From Nitrospira sp. (GTDB lineage: Bacteria > Nitrospirota > Nitrospiria > Nitrospirales > Nitrospiraceae): a DNA stretch of 48,601 nucleotides. Positions 33,237-41,818 of the stretch are shown in pieces. The stretch lies in assembly GCA_024331045.1 (NCBI GenBank), contig JANDJC010000018.1, forward strand, positions 1 to 48,601, read 5' to 3'. Numbering within the stretch: the stretch's first letter is position 1; each line of letters begins with the position of its first letter. Under the pieces are notes generated by a model, which saw nothing but the letters and a program-made list of their open reading frames with translations, did no database searches and was not told the DNA's origin. Made by a program: the position numbers and the translations under genes.

Positions 33237-33268
33237 TCCGTGCAATATCGTGTCCGTGCAATATCGTG
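33237..33268. repeat. 16-bp tandem duplication
   Basis: TCCGTGCAATATCGTG occurs twice in direct tandem (33237-33252 and 33253-33268), between the tRNA-Pro fragments and the tRNA-Arg gene. Confidence 0.92.
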
Positions 33269-33301
33269 ATTGCCGCGTGCCGACAAACGCCTCAAGCTTC
33301 T

Positions 33302-33378
<77 letters not shown>

Positions 33379-33544
33379 TCCCACGCCAAGCTTGTTCGAC
33401 TCCTCCGCGTGATCCATTGCTTGCCCGGTCGCGGCGTGCTGACATAAGTCGATCGGGGAATCGGTCATTTCCCCGTGGACATCGGAGGGGAGTCTTCCCT
33501 ATAGTTTTGTCCTGGTTGTCTCCTTCACGCAGGGTCGATGTCTT

Positions 33545-36517
33545 ATGCGCCGATTTCTTCGTCCCCCCTTCTTGGTCGGACTGGCTCTGGGGCTGGTCGG
33601 GCTCTATGCGCTTGCCGGATTTGTTCTGTTGCCCTATCTCATCAAAGCCTATGGGGTGCCGGCCGCCGCCGAGCAGTTGAAGCATCCCGTGGTCTTGCGA
33701 GAGGCCTCGTTCAATCCCTTTATCCTTGCTCTCAGATTAAAAGGGCTGGAAGTCCGGGAACCCGATCAAACTCCGATGATCGGGTTCGACGAATTGGTCG
33801 TCGATCTTCGTGCCACCACCTTGCTGGGACAGAAACTGGGGTTTGATGAAATCCGGTTGATGATGCCGTTTGTGGCGGCCAAGGTGAATCGCGACGGCAA
33901 ACTCAACCTATTGACGCTGATGCCTCCATCGGAGAGCGATACCGGCGCGGCTTCAGTTCAACCGTCGGAGGCGAAACCCCCAAAAGCGATGCCGGTGGAA
34001 ATCGGGCTGCTCGAAATCAACAAAGGCGTCGTGGAATATCGGGACGAATCGAAGCCCAGGCCCGTGTCGATGGACATTGTCCCGATCCATATCACCTTGC
34101 GCAACTTCAGCACCATCCAAGGAAGCGATAACGCCTACGCCTTTACCGCCGAAATCGGCAAAGGGGAATCATTGGCCTGGGAGGGCACCGTGTCGCTCGA
34201 GCCGTTGGAGTCCGACGGCAAACTGAATTTGTCGGGGGTCAGGGTCGGCACACTCTATCAGGTGGTGCAAGATCGGTTTCGCTTTGACGTACAGGATGGC
34301 GAGATTGCCTTGTCGGCTAAGTATCACGCCGATTTGCGCGGCCAAGCTCCCAGTGTCACAGTTAAGGATGGGCACCTGCGCATTCAGCATTTGGCTCTGG
34401 GAGAACGGGGCTTCCCTGAGTCTCTTGTGAAGGTTCCGCTTTTCGAGGTCGAAGGGTTTGATCTTGATCTAGGCAAACAGGCCGTGGAGATTGCCGCCAT
34501 CCGTTCGGCTGACGCTCATGTGATGGCGTGGCTCAATCCGGACGGGACGGTGAACCTGCAGCAACTGTTCGCGCCGGCGGTCGGAAACGCGCCGGCTCCT
34601 CCGCCGACTCCCGCCCAAGGACAGACATCCGATCAACGGTCGGATCAATCCTGGAATGTGTCCATCGGTGAGTTTGAACTCCGGAATTACGGCGCGGCCT
34701 TTGAAGATCGGACCTTAGCCAGACCTCAGTACATCGATGTCGGGGATCTGAACGTCACGGTGAAAAAGATTCGTATTCCATTCAAACAGGCGCTGCCGAT
34801 TGATCTCTCACTGACGCTCAACCAGACGGGAACCATCACCGTCAAAGGGGAGGTGGCGGTGGAACCCCTAAGGGCCGACGTGGCGGTGGCGCTCAAGAAC
34901 ATCGGCATCAGACCGTTCCAAGCCTATTTGGACCGGTTTCTGAACGTGGACGTCCGCGACGGCGCGATCAATCTGGCCGGCACGGTTCGCTACGCCGCGA
35001 TCCGCTCCAAGGAGCCGCTGCTTCGATTTCAGGGAGACGTCGGGATCGATCGTCTTGTGATTTCGGATCGCAAAGAATTCGAGGAGGTGCTCTCGTGGAA
35101 GGCGCTGAACGTGAATCGTGTTGCGCTGGACGTCGAGCCCACGGCGGTCACGATCGGCGAGATTGTGTTACAGGAGCCGGCCGTCCAGGCCGTTCTTGAA
35201 TCGGACGGCACGTTGAATCTGTCGCATCTTGTTGTTCAGTCGAAGTCCGACGATTCGCAGGAGGCGCCCGGCCAGAAGAAAGGGGGGACATCGGTTGCTC
35301 CATCGACCGCCCACTCGGCTCAACTGTCGATCGCCATTGATCAGGTGAAAGTGGTCAAGGCATCGGCGGTGTTCCGAGATGTATCAATCGAACCGTCGGT
35401 GAGGACCGGTCTTGTGGGATTGAGCGGGACCATCAAAGGGTTATCGTCCAAACAGATCAAAAAGGCGGATGTGGATCTGATTGGTTGGGTCGACGGAGCC
35501 GCACCGCTCAAAATTGCCGGCAAGATTAATCCGCTGAGCGAAGATGCCTTTACCGATTTGGTGGTCACCTTGGGGGGCATGGATTTGACGCCTGCCAGTC
35601 CGTACAGCGGCAAGTACGTAGGATACGTCTTGTCGAAGGGCAAGCTGTCGCTCGACTTGAAATATAAGGTTTCCCAAAAGGTGCTCGAAGCGGAAAATTT
35701 GGTCGTGGTCGATCAATTGACGTTCGGTCAAAAGGTCGAGAGTCCCGATGCCACCTCGCTTCCCGTTCCCTTGTTGGTGGCGTTGCTGCAAGACCGCAAA
35801 GGCCTGATCGAGATCGATTTGCCGATCCGTGGCAATCTGGACGATCCGGATTTCAAATACGGAAAAGTCGTCATTTCAACGTTGCTGAACCTGCTGGGCA
35901 AGATCGCGGCTTCACCCTTTACCTTGTTGGGAAAGCTGTTGCCGGGTGGACGTGAGGAGGACCTTCAGTTTATCGCGTTTGCGCCGGGCAGCACGGCATT
36001 GACGCCGGAAGAAACAGCCAAGCTTGACGCGCTGGAAACGGCGTTGAATGAGCGAGCCGGCCTCATGCTCGACATCAAGGGGACCTTTGATTCCGTCGCT
36101 GATCGAGAGGCGGTGCGCGCGAGGAAGCTGAGGGAACGGCTTCTGGCGATGAAACGGCAGGAGTTTGGAAGCACCGGGAAAGAAGAGGAACTGTCCGCTG
36201 AAGATGAACAGCGGCTGGTGGCCAAATGGTTTACGAAGCTGCCGTTGCAGGAAGCGAATCAATCGGCGGAGCAAGCGAAAACGGAAGGGCGACCGGCTCC
36301 GACGTTCGAGGAGATGAAACGGCGGGTGATGGTGGAGATCCCGGTGACCGATGCCGAATTGGAGTCATTGGCCAGGCAGCGGGCGGACGTGGTGCGGAAT
36401 CGACTGTTGGAAAGCGGCAAGCTCGGCATCGAGCGGGTGTTTCTGACCGATGTCGGGATGGCCGAACCCGGTCACGAACGGGTGCGGACACAGTTGGGGC
36501 TGACGGCGGGGTCATGA
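33545..36517 (+). CDS. DUF748 (AsmA-like) inner-membrane-anchored periplasmic protein
   Basis: This 990-residue protein has one N-terminal membrane segment (FLVGLALGLVGLYALAGFVLL, about 9-29) and a very long beta-rich periplasmic body of the DUF748/AsmA type. Typical pieces are REASFNPFILALRLKGLEV, DGKLNLLTL, GTVNLQQLF and GTLNLSHL, the recurring DG.lNl motif. The DUF748 core DQLTFGQKVESPDAT...PIRGNLDDPDFKYGKV is near residues 725-785. The last about 190 residues include FAPGSTALTPEETAKLD, an OmpA-like charged helical tail. AsmA-like proteins are thought to bridge the periplasm and move lipids; that is inferred for this protein. Confidence 0.9.
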   Translation: MRRFLRPPFLVGLALGLVGLYALAGFVLLPYLIKAYGVPAAAEQLKHPVVLREASFNPFILALRLKGLEVREPDQTPMIGFDELVVDLRATTLLGQKLGFDEIRLMMPFVAAKVNRDGKLNLLTLMPPSESDTGAASVQPSEAKPPKAMPVEIGLLEINKGVVEYRDESKPRPVSMDIVPIHITLRNFSTIQGSDNAYAFTAEIGKGESLAWEGTVSLEPLESDGKLNLSGVRVGTLYQVVQDRFRFDVQDGEIALSAKYHADLRGQAPSVTVKDGHLRIQHLALGERGFPESLVKVPLFEVEGFDLDLGKQAVEIAAIRSADAHVMAWLNPDGTVNLQQLFAPAVGNAPAPPPTPAQGQTSDQRSDQSWNVSIGEFELRNYGAAFEDRTLARPQYIDVGDLNVTVKKIRIPFKQALPIDLSLTLNQTGTITVKGEVAVEPLRADVAVALKNIGIRPFQAYLDRFLNVDVRDGAINLAGTVRYAAIRSKEPLLRFQGDVGIDRLVISDRKEFEEVLSWKALNVNRVALDVEPTAVTIGEIVLQEPAVQAVLESDGTLNLSHLVVQSKSDDSQEAPGQKKGGTSVAPSTAHSAQLSIAIDQVKVVKASAVFRDVSIEPSVRTGLVGLSGTIKGLSSKQIKKADVDLIGWVDGAAPLKIAGKINPLSEDAFTDLVVTLGGMDLTPASPYSGKYVGYVLSKGKLSLDLKYKVSQKVLEAENLVVVDQLTFGQKVESPDATSLPVPLLVALLQDRKGLIEIDLPIRGNLDDPDFKYGKVVISTLLNLLGKIAASPFTLLGKLLPGGREEDLQFIAFAPGSTALTPEETAKLDALETALNERAGLMLDIKGTFDSVADREAVRARKLRERLLAMKRQEFGSTGKEEELSAEDEQRLVAKWFTKLPLQEANQSAEQAKTEGRPAPTFEEMKRRVMVEIPVTDAELESLARQRADVVRNRLLESGKLGIERVFLTDVGMAEPGHERVRTQLGLTAGS

Positions 36518-36608
36518 CGGGATCGTGGACGGTGGGTACAGTGCGGCGCCCGAAAGTGCAAGCGAGCAGCCGTCGAGTGTAAAAGTCAAAAGATCCCTGC
36601 CCTTATCC

Positions 36609-36977
36609 TTATTTTGTACTGTATCGCATCCTGGTGCCGTGCAAGAGGGACAATTCAATTTCCGAAGCGCTTAGCTCAGGCGGAAACAGGCAGCCGGAAA
36701 TTTGGCAGCCGTTGATGCTCGCGCCTTCGAGATTGGCCTTGCTGAAATCCACGCCACGAAGGTCGCTTTGGCGGAAGTAACAATCTCGAAAATCGATGCC
36801 ATCCGCATCCAATCCTCTGAAATCGAGCCCCCGGAGATCGCAGCCGCGAAAATCGCATTTTTCGCCGGCTGCCTTTCGGGCGTTGAACTCCTTGATGCAG
36901 CCTTCGCGAAGCAATCGATACATGGGGTCATTGGTTGGAATACGAAGTTTCGATTGAACAGCGTGTGGATTGGCCAT
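36609..36977 (-). CDS. Pentapeptide-repeat protein
   Basis: This 122-residue protein has a right-handed beta-helix segment of pentapeptide repeats at about residues 41-95 (CDFRGCDLRGLDFRGLDADG). An N-terminal helix lies before it and a short non-repeat tail after it. The ribosome binding site GGAGG lies seven bases upstream of the ATG. Some pentapeptide proteins mimic DNA and protect gyrase, but this one is short with only about ten coils; its function is unknown. It is convergent with the DUF748 gene. Confidence 0.85.
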   Translation of the reverse strand: MANPHAVQSKLRIPTNDPMYRLLREGCIKEFNARKAAGEKCDFRGCDLRGLDFRGLDADGIDFRDCYFRQSDLRGVDFSKANLEGASINGCQISGCLFPPELSASEIELSLLHGTRMRYSTK

Positions 36978-37025
36978 GGTGTCCTCCGTCCGTCCAGTAA
37001 TAGTATCGGCGGGGGGGCGAAGATC

Positions 37026-37280
37026 TTAAATGGTGATCAAGATATGGGATGGCTGATTCGCGGCAATTTGGACGAGGTGGAGAGGGGTAACAGAGGTCAC
37101 CGGCACCTGAAAGGCCTCTTGCACTCTGGGGGGAGGCACAGTATCGTAGCGTGGCGATGCGAGAATACGAGATGGGGAATACTGGGCGGGATGATCTATC
37201 CTCTCTGACATTGCGGTGAGAAGAGAGGCGATCAAAGCAAAAAGAAGAAGACCTCTTAAGGTAGAAGAGAGCAAGTTCAT
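37026..37280 (-). CDS. Possible small secreted protein
   Basis: This 84-residue frame has a signal-peptide-like start (MNLLSSTLRGLLLFALIASLLTAMS). The remaining about 60 residues have no motif (YDTVPPPRVQEAFQVPVTSV). No clear ribosome binding site precedes the ATG at 37280. It lies between the divergent peroxiredoxin gene and the pentapeptide gene on the same strand as the latter. Support is limited to the signal peptide and lack of a competing gene. Confidence 0.35.
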   Translation of the reverse strand: MNLLSSTLRGLLLFALIASLLTAMSERIDHPAQYSPSRILASPRYDTVPPPRVQEAFQVPVTSVTPLHLVQIAANQPSHILITI

Positions 37281-37312
37281 GTTCAAAGGTCTTAGGAGAA
37301 GGAGGGAACGTT

Positions 37313-37951
37313 ATGGCAATACGATTAGGGGATGAAGCGCCCAATTTTACGGCTGAGACGACGGAAGGAACGATTAATTTTCATGAATGGCTGGGCAATA
37401 GCTGGGGGATTCTCTTCTCTCACCCCAAAGACTTCACTCCAGTCTGCACGACCGAGTTGGGCACGATGGCCAAGATCATGCCGGAGTTCAAACGCCGCGG
37501 GGTCAAGGTGATTGCCATTAGCGTCGATCCCCTTGATTCTCACCTGAGTTGGATCAATGACATCAATGAGACCCAACAGACGACGGTCAACTATCCCATT
37601 ATTGCCGATCCGGATAAAAAGATCGCCACTCTCTATGACATGATTCACCCCAACGCCATTGATAATATGACGGTGCGCTCGGTTTTCATTATTGGACCGG
37701 ATAAGAAAGTAAAACTCACGCTGACCTACCCAGCTTCCTGCGGAAGAAATTTTGAAGAGCTGCTCCGGGTGGTAGATGCCCTGCAACTGACGGCTCAATA
37801 CAAGGTAGCGACGCCAGCCAATTGGAAAGATGGAGAGGATTGCATCATCTCACCGTCAGTCGATGATCAGGAGGCGAAAGCTCTTTTCCCCAAAGGATTT
37901 CGAGCGATCAAGCCCTATTTGCGCTACGTTCCTCAGCCGAACAAGGTGTGA
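37313..37951 (+). CDS. 1-Cys peroxiredoxin (Prx6 type)
   Basis: This is a thiol peroxidase reducing hydrogen and organic peroxides. The active site PKDFTPVCTTE gives peroxidatic Cys45, with Thr42 and Arg122 completing the catalytic set. At 212 residues it has the long C-terminal dimerisation region (TPANWKDGEDCII) that marks the Prx6 class. Two other cysteines (143 and 177) are not at the resolving position of 2-Cys enzymes. A strong AGGAGAAGGAGGG precedes the ATG. A 12-pair hairpin directly follows the stop. Confidence 0.95.
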   Translation: MAIRLGDEAPNFTAETTEGTINFHEWLGNSWGILFSHPKDFTPVCTTELGTMAKIMPEFKRRGVKVIAISVDPLDSHLSWINDINETQQTTVNYPIIADPDKKIATLYDMIHPNAIDNMTVRSVFIIGPDKKVKLTLTYPASCGRNFEELLRVVDALQLTAQYKVATPANWKDGEDCIISPSVDDQEAKALFPKGFRAIKPYLRYVPQPNKV

Positions 37952-37991
37952 TCGGGGACCAGACGGGGGCCAGAGTTGATCTGGTTCCCGA
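37952..37991 (+). terminator. Hairpin directly after the peroxiredoxin stop
   Basis: TCGGGGACCAGA (37952-37963) and TCTGGTTCCCGA (37980-37991) form a 12-pair stem with one G-U pair and a 16-base loop. No T-run follows, so it may stabilise the mRNA 3' end or act as a Rho-linked stop instead of an intrinsic terminator. Confidence 0.4.
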
Positions 37992-38003
37992 GGGATCGGT
38001 TGG

Positions 38004-38059
38004 GCCAGTTTCTGAGTGCCAGTTTCTGTGTGATTGTCCATAGAGGCATGAGAGGCATG
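38004..38059. repeat. Two short tandem duplications (14 bp and 9 bp)
   Basis: GCCAGTTTCTGAGT (38004-38017) is followed by GCCAGTTTCTGTGT (38018-38031), one mismatch apart. AGAGGCATG is then repeated at 38042-38050 and 38051-38059. Both lie in the gap between the peroxiredoxin hairpin and the porin promoter. Confidence 0.85.
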
Positions 38060-38091
38060 CAGAAGAGAAAAGAGATGGCCCAAAATTTTTC

Positions 38092-38120
38092 TTGCTATCC
38101 TTGTTGAATTTAGGCATACT
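38092..38120 (+). promoter_or_regulatory. Candidate promoter of the porin gene
   Basis: TTGCTA (38092-38097), a 17-base spacer and CATACT (38115-38120) each match consensus at 4/6 positions. Transcription would start near 38127, giving a leader of about 137 bases that contains the structured element at 38147-38205. Confidence 0.45.
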
Positions 38121-38146
38121 CCCGGCGTTTTTAGTCTCTTCTATCG

Positions 38147-38205
38147 ACCTCTAGAAACTGGAAGCGTGGAGCCTGCAAGGGAGTCAGCCAATGCAGGTAA
38201 GAGGT
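38147..38205 (+). promoter_or_regulatory. Structured 5' leader element of the porin gene
   Basis: Two nested perfect stems are visible: outer ACCTCT (38147-38152) with AGAGGT (38200-38205), and inner CCTGCA (38172-38177) with TGCAGG (38192-38197). The asymmetric internal loop has 19 bases on the left and two on the right. The element ends 58 bases before the porin start. It does not match a riboswitch class I know. It could be a small-RNA target, a stability element or a new cis-acting RNA. Confidence 0.35.
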
Positions 38206-38263
38206 AGGGGATAGATCGTTAGGACAGTCGGTACTTTCATTTCACAGAAGGGAGGCAGTCACA

Positions 38264-39574
38264 ATGAAGGTTGATGCGAAAGGGTTGCGGAGGAAGGTGA
38301 TAGTTGCCGGAGCCGTGGTGGCACTGGTGGCTGGAACGATGTCCACGCCGCCAGCGGCCAATGCTGCCGGTGTAATCAAAGCCGATGACGACAAGTGGAT
38401 CTCCATTGGGATGGGGCTTCGAACCAGTTTTAATGCTGTGGAAGGCGCATCGCCTGGCGGTCACTACAGCAATGAGTTCACAGTGGACAATGCTCGTATT
38501 TTGATCAACGGCAAGGTCCATAAATACATCGGTTTTGAGGTCACGACGGAGTGCTTTAACTGCAATGTTGGGAGCAATCGATACAACAGTGGTGCTTTCC
38601 CCAACTTCCAAGCAGGCTCGACGGGAACGGGAGTTTTTGGAGGCAATTCCTCCATTGGGTTATTGGATGCAATCGGCAAGATTGAAATCAACGAGCATTT
38701 GAATCTCTGGGTCGGCCGCATGTTGCTCCCCACCGATCGCAACACCTTGAACAACGCCTTCCATAAGGCAAGCTTCTCTGGTCTGCGTGGACCCGGGACG
38801 CCAGCCGTTTTTAGCAGGAATTTTGATGATGGCGCGGGGCTCTATGGTCGTGACAATGCGGCAACCATCTGGGGCAAAGTCCATCCAATGGGTGTCCACT
38901 TGTTGTACGCCCTGGCTGTTTCTCAAGGATTGCGGCATGACGCAAACATTGGCAATAGCTTGATGTACACAGGGCGTGTGCAATTGAATCTTCTGAATGA
39001 CGAACCCATGTCCGGTTACTACACTGCTGGCACCTACTACGGCACAGCCGGGGACATTATCGCTGTTGGCTTGTCTGGTCAACATCAAAAGGATGGAGCG
39101 GGGAATGTCAATGCCCCATGGGGGGTGAGCGATGTCACTAGTTTCTCGGTCGATCTCATGGTTGAGAAGCTCATCCCGAACAACATGGGTGTTTTTACAT
39201 TCAATGGCGATTTCCGCCGGCAGTGGGCTCGTTATGCGCAGGCGGCGTTTGATCCCTTGTTTGGCGGGCCGGCAAGTTGTTTCTGCGTGTTCAGCGGCCA
39301 TTCTTGGTCTGTTCAGGGATTGTACTTGATTCCTGCGAAGATTGGTGTCGGCCGGTTCCAGCCCTACATGCGGTATACTGCCATCAACCCGCTTGAGAGT
39401 GCATCTCGTCAGGAGTGGGAAGGTGGTGTCAACTATGTCATCGACGGGCATAATGCCCGGGTTGCGTTCTTCTATACCTATGGCGACATTCGGACCAAGG
39501 GTGCGAACTACGAGCGGAACGCGACGGGCGACAAGGTTGATTCGTTCCACGTTGCCTTGCAGTTGCAGTACTAG
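38264..39574 (+). CDS. Outer-membrane porin-like beta-barrel protein
   Basis: This 436-residue protein has a signal peptide (cleavage near AANAA-GVI, residue 35). The body has alternating beta-strands and ends in the barrel-closing aromatic signature FHVALQLQY. Strands such as FTVDNARILINGKVHKYIGFEV resemble the phosphate-selective porin (OprO/OprP-like) fold. The substrate cannot be inferred. Two Cys pairs are unusual for a barrel: Cys97/Cys100 (ECFNC) and Cys339/Cys341 (CFC). The gene has its own promoter, a strong ribosome binding site (GGGAGG), a structured leader and a strong terminator, so it is probably highly expressed as a single unit. Confidence 0.85.
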   Translation: MKVDAKGLRRKVIVAGAVVALVAGTMSTPPAANAAGVIKADDDKWISIGMGLRTSFNAVEGASPGGHYSNEFTVDNARILINGKVHKYIGFEVTTECFNCNVGSNRYNSGAFPNFQAGSTGTGVFGGNSSIGLLDAIGKIEINEHLNLWVGRMLLPTDRNTLNNAFHKASFSGLRGPGTPAVFSRNFDDGAGLYGRDNAATIWGKVHPMGVHLLYALAVSQGLRHDANIGNSLMYTGRVQLNLLNDEPMSGYYTAGTYYGTAGDIIAVGLSGQHQKDGAGNVNAPWGVSDVTSFSVDLMVEKLIPNNMGVFTFNGDFRRQWARYAQAAFDPLFGGPASCFCVFSGHSWSVQGLYLIPAKIGVGRFQPYMRYTAINPLESASRQEWEGGVNYVIDGHNARVAFFYTYGDIRTKGANYERNATGDKVDSFHVALQLQY

Positions 39575-39614
39575 GGTTGTCTGATTTTTGTAAGGATCGG
39601 CTTTCTTGACTGAC

Positions 39615-39661
39615 GAAGGGGCTGGCTTCTCAAGAAGAGAAGCCAGCCCCTTCAGTTTTTG
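39615..39661 (+). terminator. Strong intrinsic terminator of the porin gene
   Basis: A perfect 17-pair stem runs from 39615-39631 to 39637-39653 with loop AAGAA, followed within two bases by TTTTT. It lies 40 bases after the porin stop and is the strongest terminator in the window. Confidence 0.95.
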
Positions 39662-39752
39662 ATGATTGAGCTGATGGCTGCCTGAAAGGATGGTTCGGCT
39701 TCGTTAGGTTGGCGTCACATGTGACCGTCTCGCTTGGGGTGCAGGTAGTCGG

Positions 39753-40106
39753 TCATTTTCTTAGATCGAGGAGGCTTCCCAACATAGTGTCCGCCGTTTT
39801 TATGGTTTGGATGTTGGCCTCAAAAGCTCTCTGGACAACGATGCCGGTTATGAGCTCTGTTCCGATATCTGTATTCGAAAGCTCAACCTCTATAAGACCC
39901 TGGGCTGAGTTTCGGAGAACCGTTGGGCCAGGAGAGTTGTCCTTTTGAAGGATGGGGAGGACACCGCCATTTGGCGCTTCAACCAAGATGGTTTCGGAAC
40001 GTTTGAATCTGTCTGTATTGATATTGGCTAGGTTGTGAGCCGAATCGTGCCATTGCCTTGCAAAGGCGGAGAGGCCCGACAGAGCCGTATGGATGGCGGA
40101 GATCAT
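39753..40106 (-). CDS. Flagellar basal-body rod family protein (FlgC-like), orphan
   Basis: This 117-residue protein has both conserved ends of the rod family: an N-terminal SGLSAFARQWHDSAHNLANINTDRFKR (the ANxxT.gFkr motif) and a C-terminal helix VELSNTDIGTELITGIVVQRAFEANIQTI. Only about 35 residues link them, so it is slightly shorter than usual FlgC (about 130-150). GAGGAG precedes the ATG. No other flagellar gene is in the window, while rod proteins normally sit in flagellar operons. It may be an outlying flagellar gene or serve another axial structure. Confidence 0.85.
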   Translation of the reverse strand: MISAIHTALSGLSAFARQWHDSAHNLANINTDRFKRSETILVEAPNGGVLPILQKDNSPGPTVLRNSAQGLIEVELSNTDIGTELITGIVVQRAFEANIQTIKTADTMLGSLLDLRK

Positions 40107-40318
40107 TGTGGCGTCTCCTCTTTATGTTGGTTGCCTGTGTTTCTCATGATTCTCAAGTCTAGCAGAAAGCTGCTGATTCCATTCGGAGAGGATGGATACA
40201 AACGAACTAAAATGGAGTGATATCATCCTGCGGGCCGTAAAGCAGCACAGAACCCTTTATGGGTGGTTTTGTGAGAGTCAGTTTTTGGGGAAGAAACAGT
40301 TATTGAGGCAGGACAACG

Positions 40319-40867
40319 ATGTTTCTTTTGTATAGCGATTTCAACTGTCCCTTTTGCTATGCATTGCACGAACGGCTGCACGATTTGAATCTGATCGACC
40401 GCTGCGAGTGGCGAGGGGTGCAACATGCTCCTCATCTACCGCGTCCTATGAGACCATGGAATGGAGCATTGGGGGCGGAGCTTCGACATGAAGTGGCGAT
40501 GGTGCAACGGCTCACGCCTCGCTTATCGATTGCATTGCCACCAGGCAAGCCAAATACTCTGCCGGCTATTCAGTTTGCGATTACTCTGCTGCGTATCAAT
40601 CGTCAGGAGGGGATGAGGTTTATTCGACAGACCTATCGTACTTTTTGGTGCGAGGGGAAAGACATTTCTGATCCAAAAGTGTTGAATAGACTGGCTACCT
40701 GTGATCTTAGCCAGGATCTCATTGATGAGAGTCTGAACATCGCCCGCGCGTGGGATCTTGCCTGGCGCGAAACAGGGCATGGGGGGGTTCCTCTGATTGT
40801 TTCGCCCGACGGGGACATACTGATTGGCTGTGTGCCCGAAGACACTGTGCGACGATTTTTCGCTTGA
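40319..40867 (+). CDS. DsbA-family thioredoxin-fold oxidoreductase (FrnE-like)
   Basis: This 182-residue protein has an active site CPFC (Cys10-Cys13) after the first strand, a helical insertion and a cis-proline loop GVPLIV (Pro158). It fits the DsbA/FrnE/2-hydroxychromene-carboxylate isomerase superfamily. There is no signal peptide, which suggests a cytoplasmic thiol oxidoreductase as in FrnE. It lies 211 bases from the divergent rod-family gene. The nearby methionine sulfoxide reductase B is another redox protein, but on the opposite strand. Confidence 0.87.
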   Translation: MFLLYSDFNCPFCYALHERLHDLNLIDRCEWRGVQHAPHLPRPMRPWNGALGAELRHEVAMVQRLTPRLSIALPPGKPNTLPAIQFAITLLRINRQEGMRFIRQTYRTFWCEGKDISDPKVLNRLATCDLSQDLIDESLNIARAWDLAWRETGHGGVPLIVSPDGDILIGCVPEDTVRRFFA

Positions 40868-40931
40868 TGGGCGCTAGATCGTTTGCTGGCCACCACGGAG
40901 AGCTGAATCGGCCCATCCACGGTTTCTGCTT

Positions 40932-40958
40932 CTCTCTCCAACAACAAAGAGAGTTTTT
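40932..40958 (+). terminator. Candidate terminator after the DsbA-family gene
   Basis: CTCTCT (40932-40937) and AGAGAG (40948-40953) form a six-pair stem with a 10-base loop, followed immediately by TTTTT (40954-40958). The stem is weak but the T-run is well placed, about 65 bases after the stop. Confidence 0.45.
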
Positions 40959-41088
40959 CTCTCAGCCATTACTCCCTTCAACTAATGGAGTATTGAGTTA
41001 ATGGTCTTTTTCTAAAGGATAGGTGAACCCCTCTCCGTCTTGTAATTACCTAGATGAGATAACCGTCCTTGAGAGGGACGTGTCGCCC

Positions 41089-41508
41089 TCATGAGGGAAC
41101 AAATTTGAGCGCCACACCATTGATACAGTAGCGCAAACCGGTCGGTTTAGGGCCATCCTTAAAGACATGTCCTAAATGACCTTCACATCTTGCGCAATGT
41201 ACCTCCGTTCGCGGCATGAATAGTTTGAAATCTAGGCGTGTCTCCACCACCCGGGGATCAATTGGCTGCCAAAAGCTCGGCCAGCCGGTTCCACTGTCGA
41301 ACTTATGCTCGGATGAAAAGAGCGGCAGATCACAGCCCGCACAGTAGTAAATGCCAGCTCGTTTGTTATCGTGCATGTTGTTCCCAAAGGGCCGCTCCGT
41401 GTCCTCGTGCCTGAGCACTCGATAGGCCTCCGGGGAGAGAATCTTTTTCCATTCCTCATCCGTTTTTGTAATCTTGATGATGGGGCCGATGGTGACTTGC
41501 GAGGGCAT
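41089..41508 (-). CDS. msrB: Peptide-methionine (R)-S-oxide reductase MsrB
   Basis: This enzyme repairs oxidised methionine (R isomer). The 139-residue protein has structural zinc cysteines Cys56, Cys59, Cys105 and Cys108, the family blocks DSGTGWPSFW and HLGHVF, and the catalytic Cys128 in LRYCIN. The ribosome binding site AGGAGG lies upstream of the ATG. There is no signal peptide, so it acts in the cytoplasm. Confidence 0.97.
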   Translation of the reverse strand: MPSQVTIGPIIKITKTDEEWKKILSPEAYRVLRHEDTERPFGNNMHDNKRAGIYYCAGCDLPLFSSEHKFDSGTGWPSFWQPIDPRVVETRLDFKLFMPRTEVHCARCEGHLGHVFKDGPKPTGLRYCINGVALKFVPS

Positions 41509-41818
41509 CCGACACCTCCTGACGTTGTGGCTGTATGTTCAGTGGCGTACTGTTTGGCGGGCAAGCAGGACCAATCGCGCTCCTCCTTCCCGCGTTTCAA
41601 GTTTTTCGAGCAAGTTTCCCTCTTGAGAATTCTCCAGAGTAGGAACATGTTCACGATCACGATGAATAACGAGACACCGAATTACAACTTGGCTCGGACA
41701 ACTTCCCAGGGGGGGTTGTTTTTTATTACCCTATCATTACAATACCAGCACGGCTGATCCGTTACCATGGTGGCTTTTCCTATGTTCACTCCTTCAACCA
41801 GGCAAGAGAGGTGAATCT
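41509..41818. other. 310-base divergent gap with a promoter for the periplasmic protein gene
   Basis: No gene is supported here. The right part has a promoter-like pair (41716-41743). The left part holds the msrB ribosome binding site. Frames crossing the gap lack coding features. Confidence 0.45.
41716..41743 (+). promoter_or_regulatory. Candidate promoter
   Basis: TTGTTT (41716-41721), a 16-base spacer and TACAAT (41738-41743) match consensus at 3/6 and 5/6. The flanking sequence is AT-rich compared with the surrounding DNA. It lies 76 bases before the GTG at 41819. Confidence 0.45.

Noticed and set aside
37952..37991. Intrinsic terminator after the peroxiredoxin (as a confident call)
   Set aside because: The stem is strong but no T-run follows, so it is listed only with low confidence.
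38660..39550. 296-codon minus-strand open frame inside the porin gene
   Set aside because: It is wholly antisense to the porin, which has a signal peptide, ribosome binding site and terminator; no motif was found in the antisense product.
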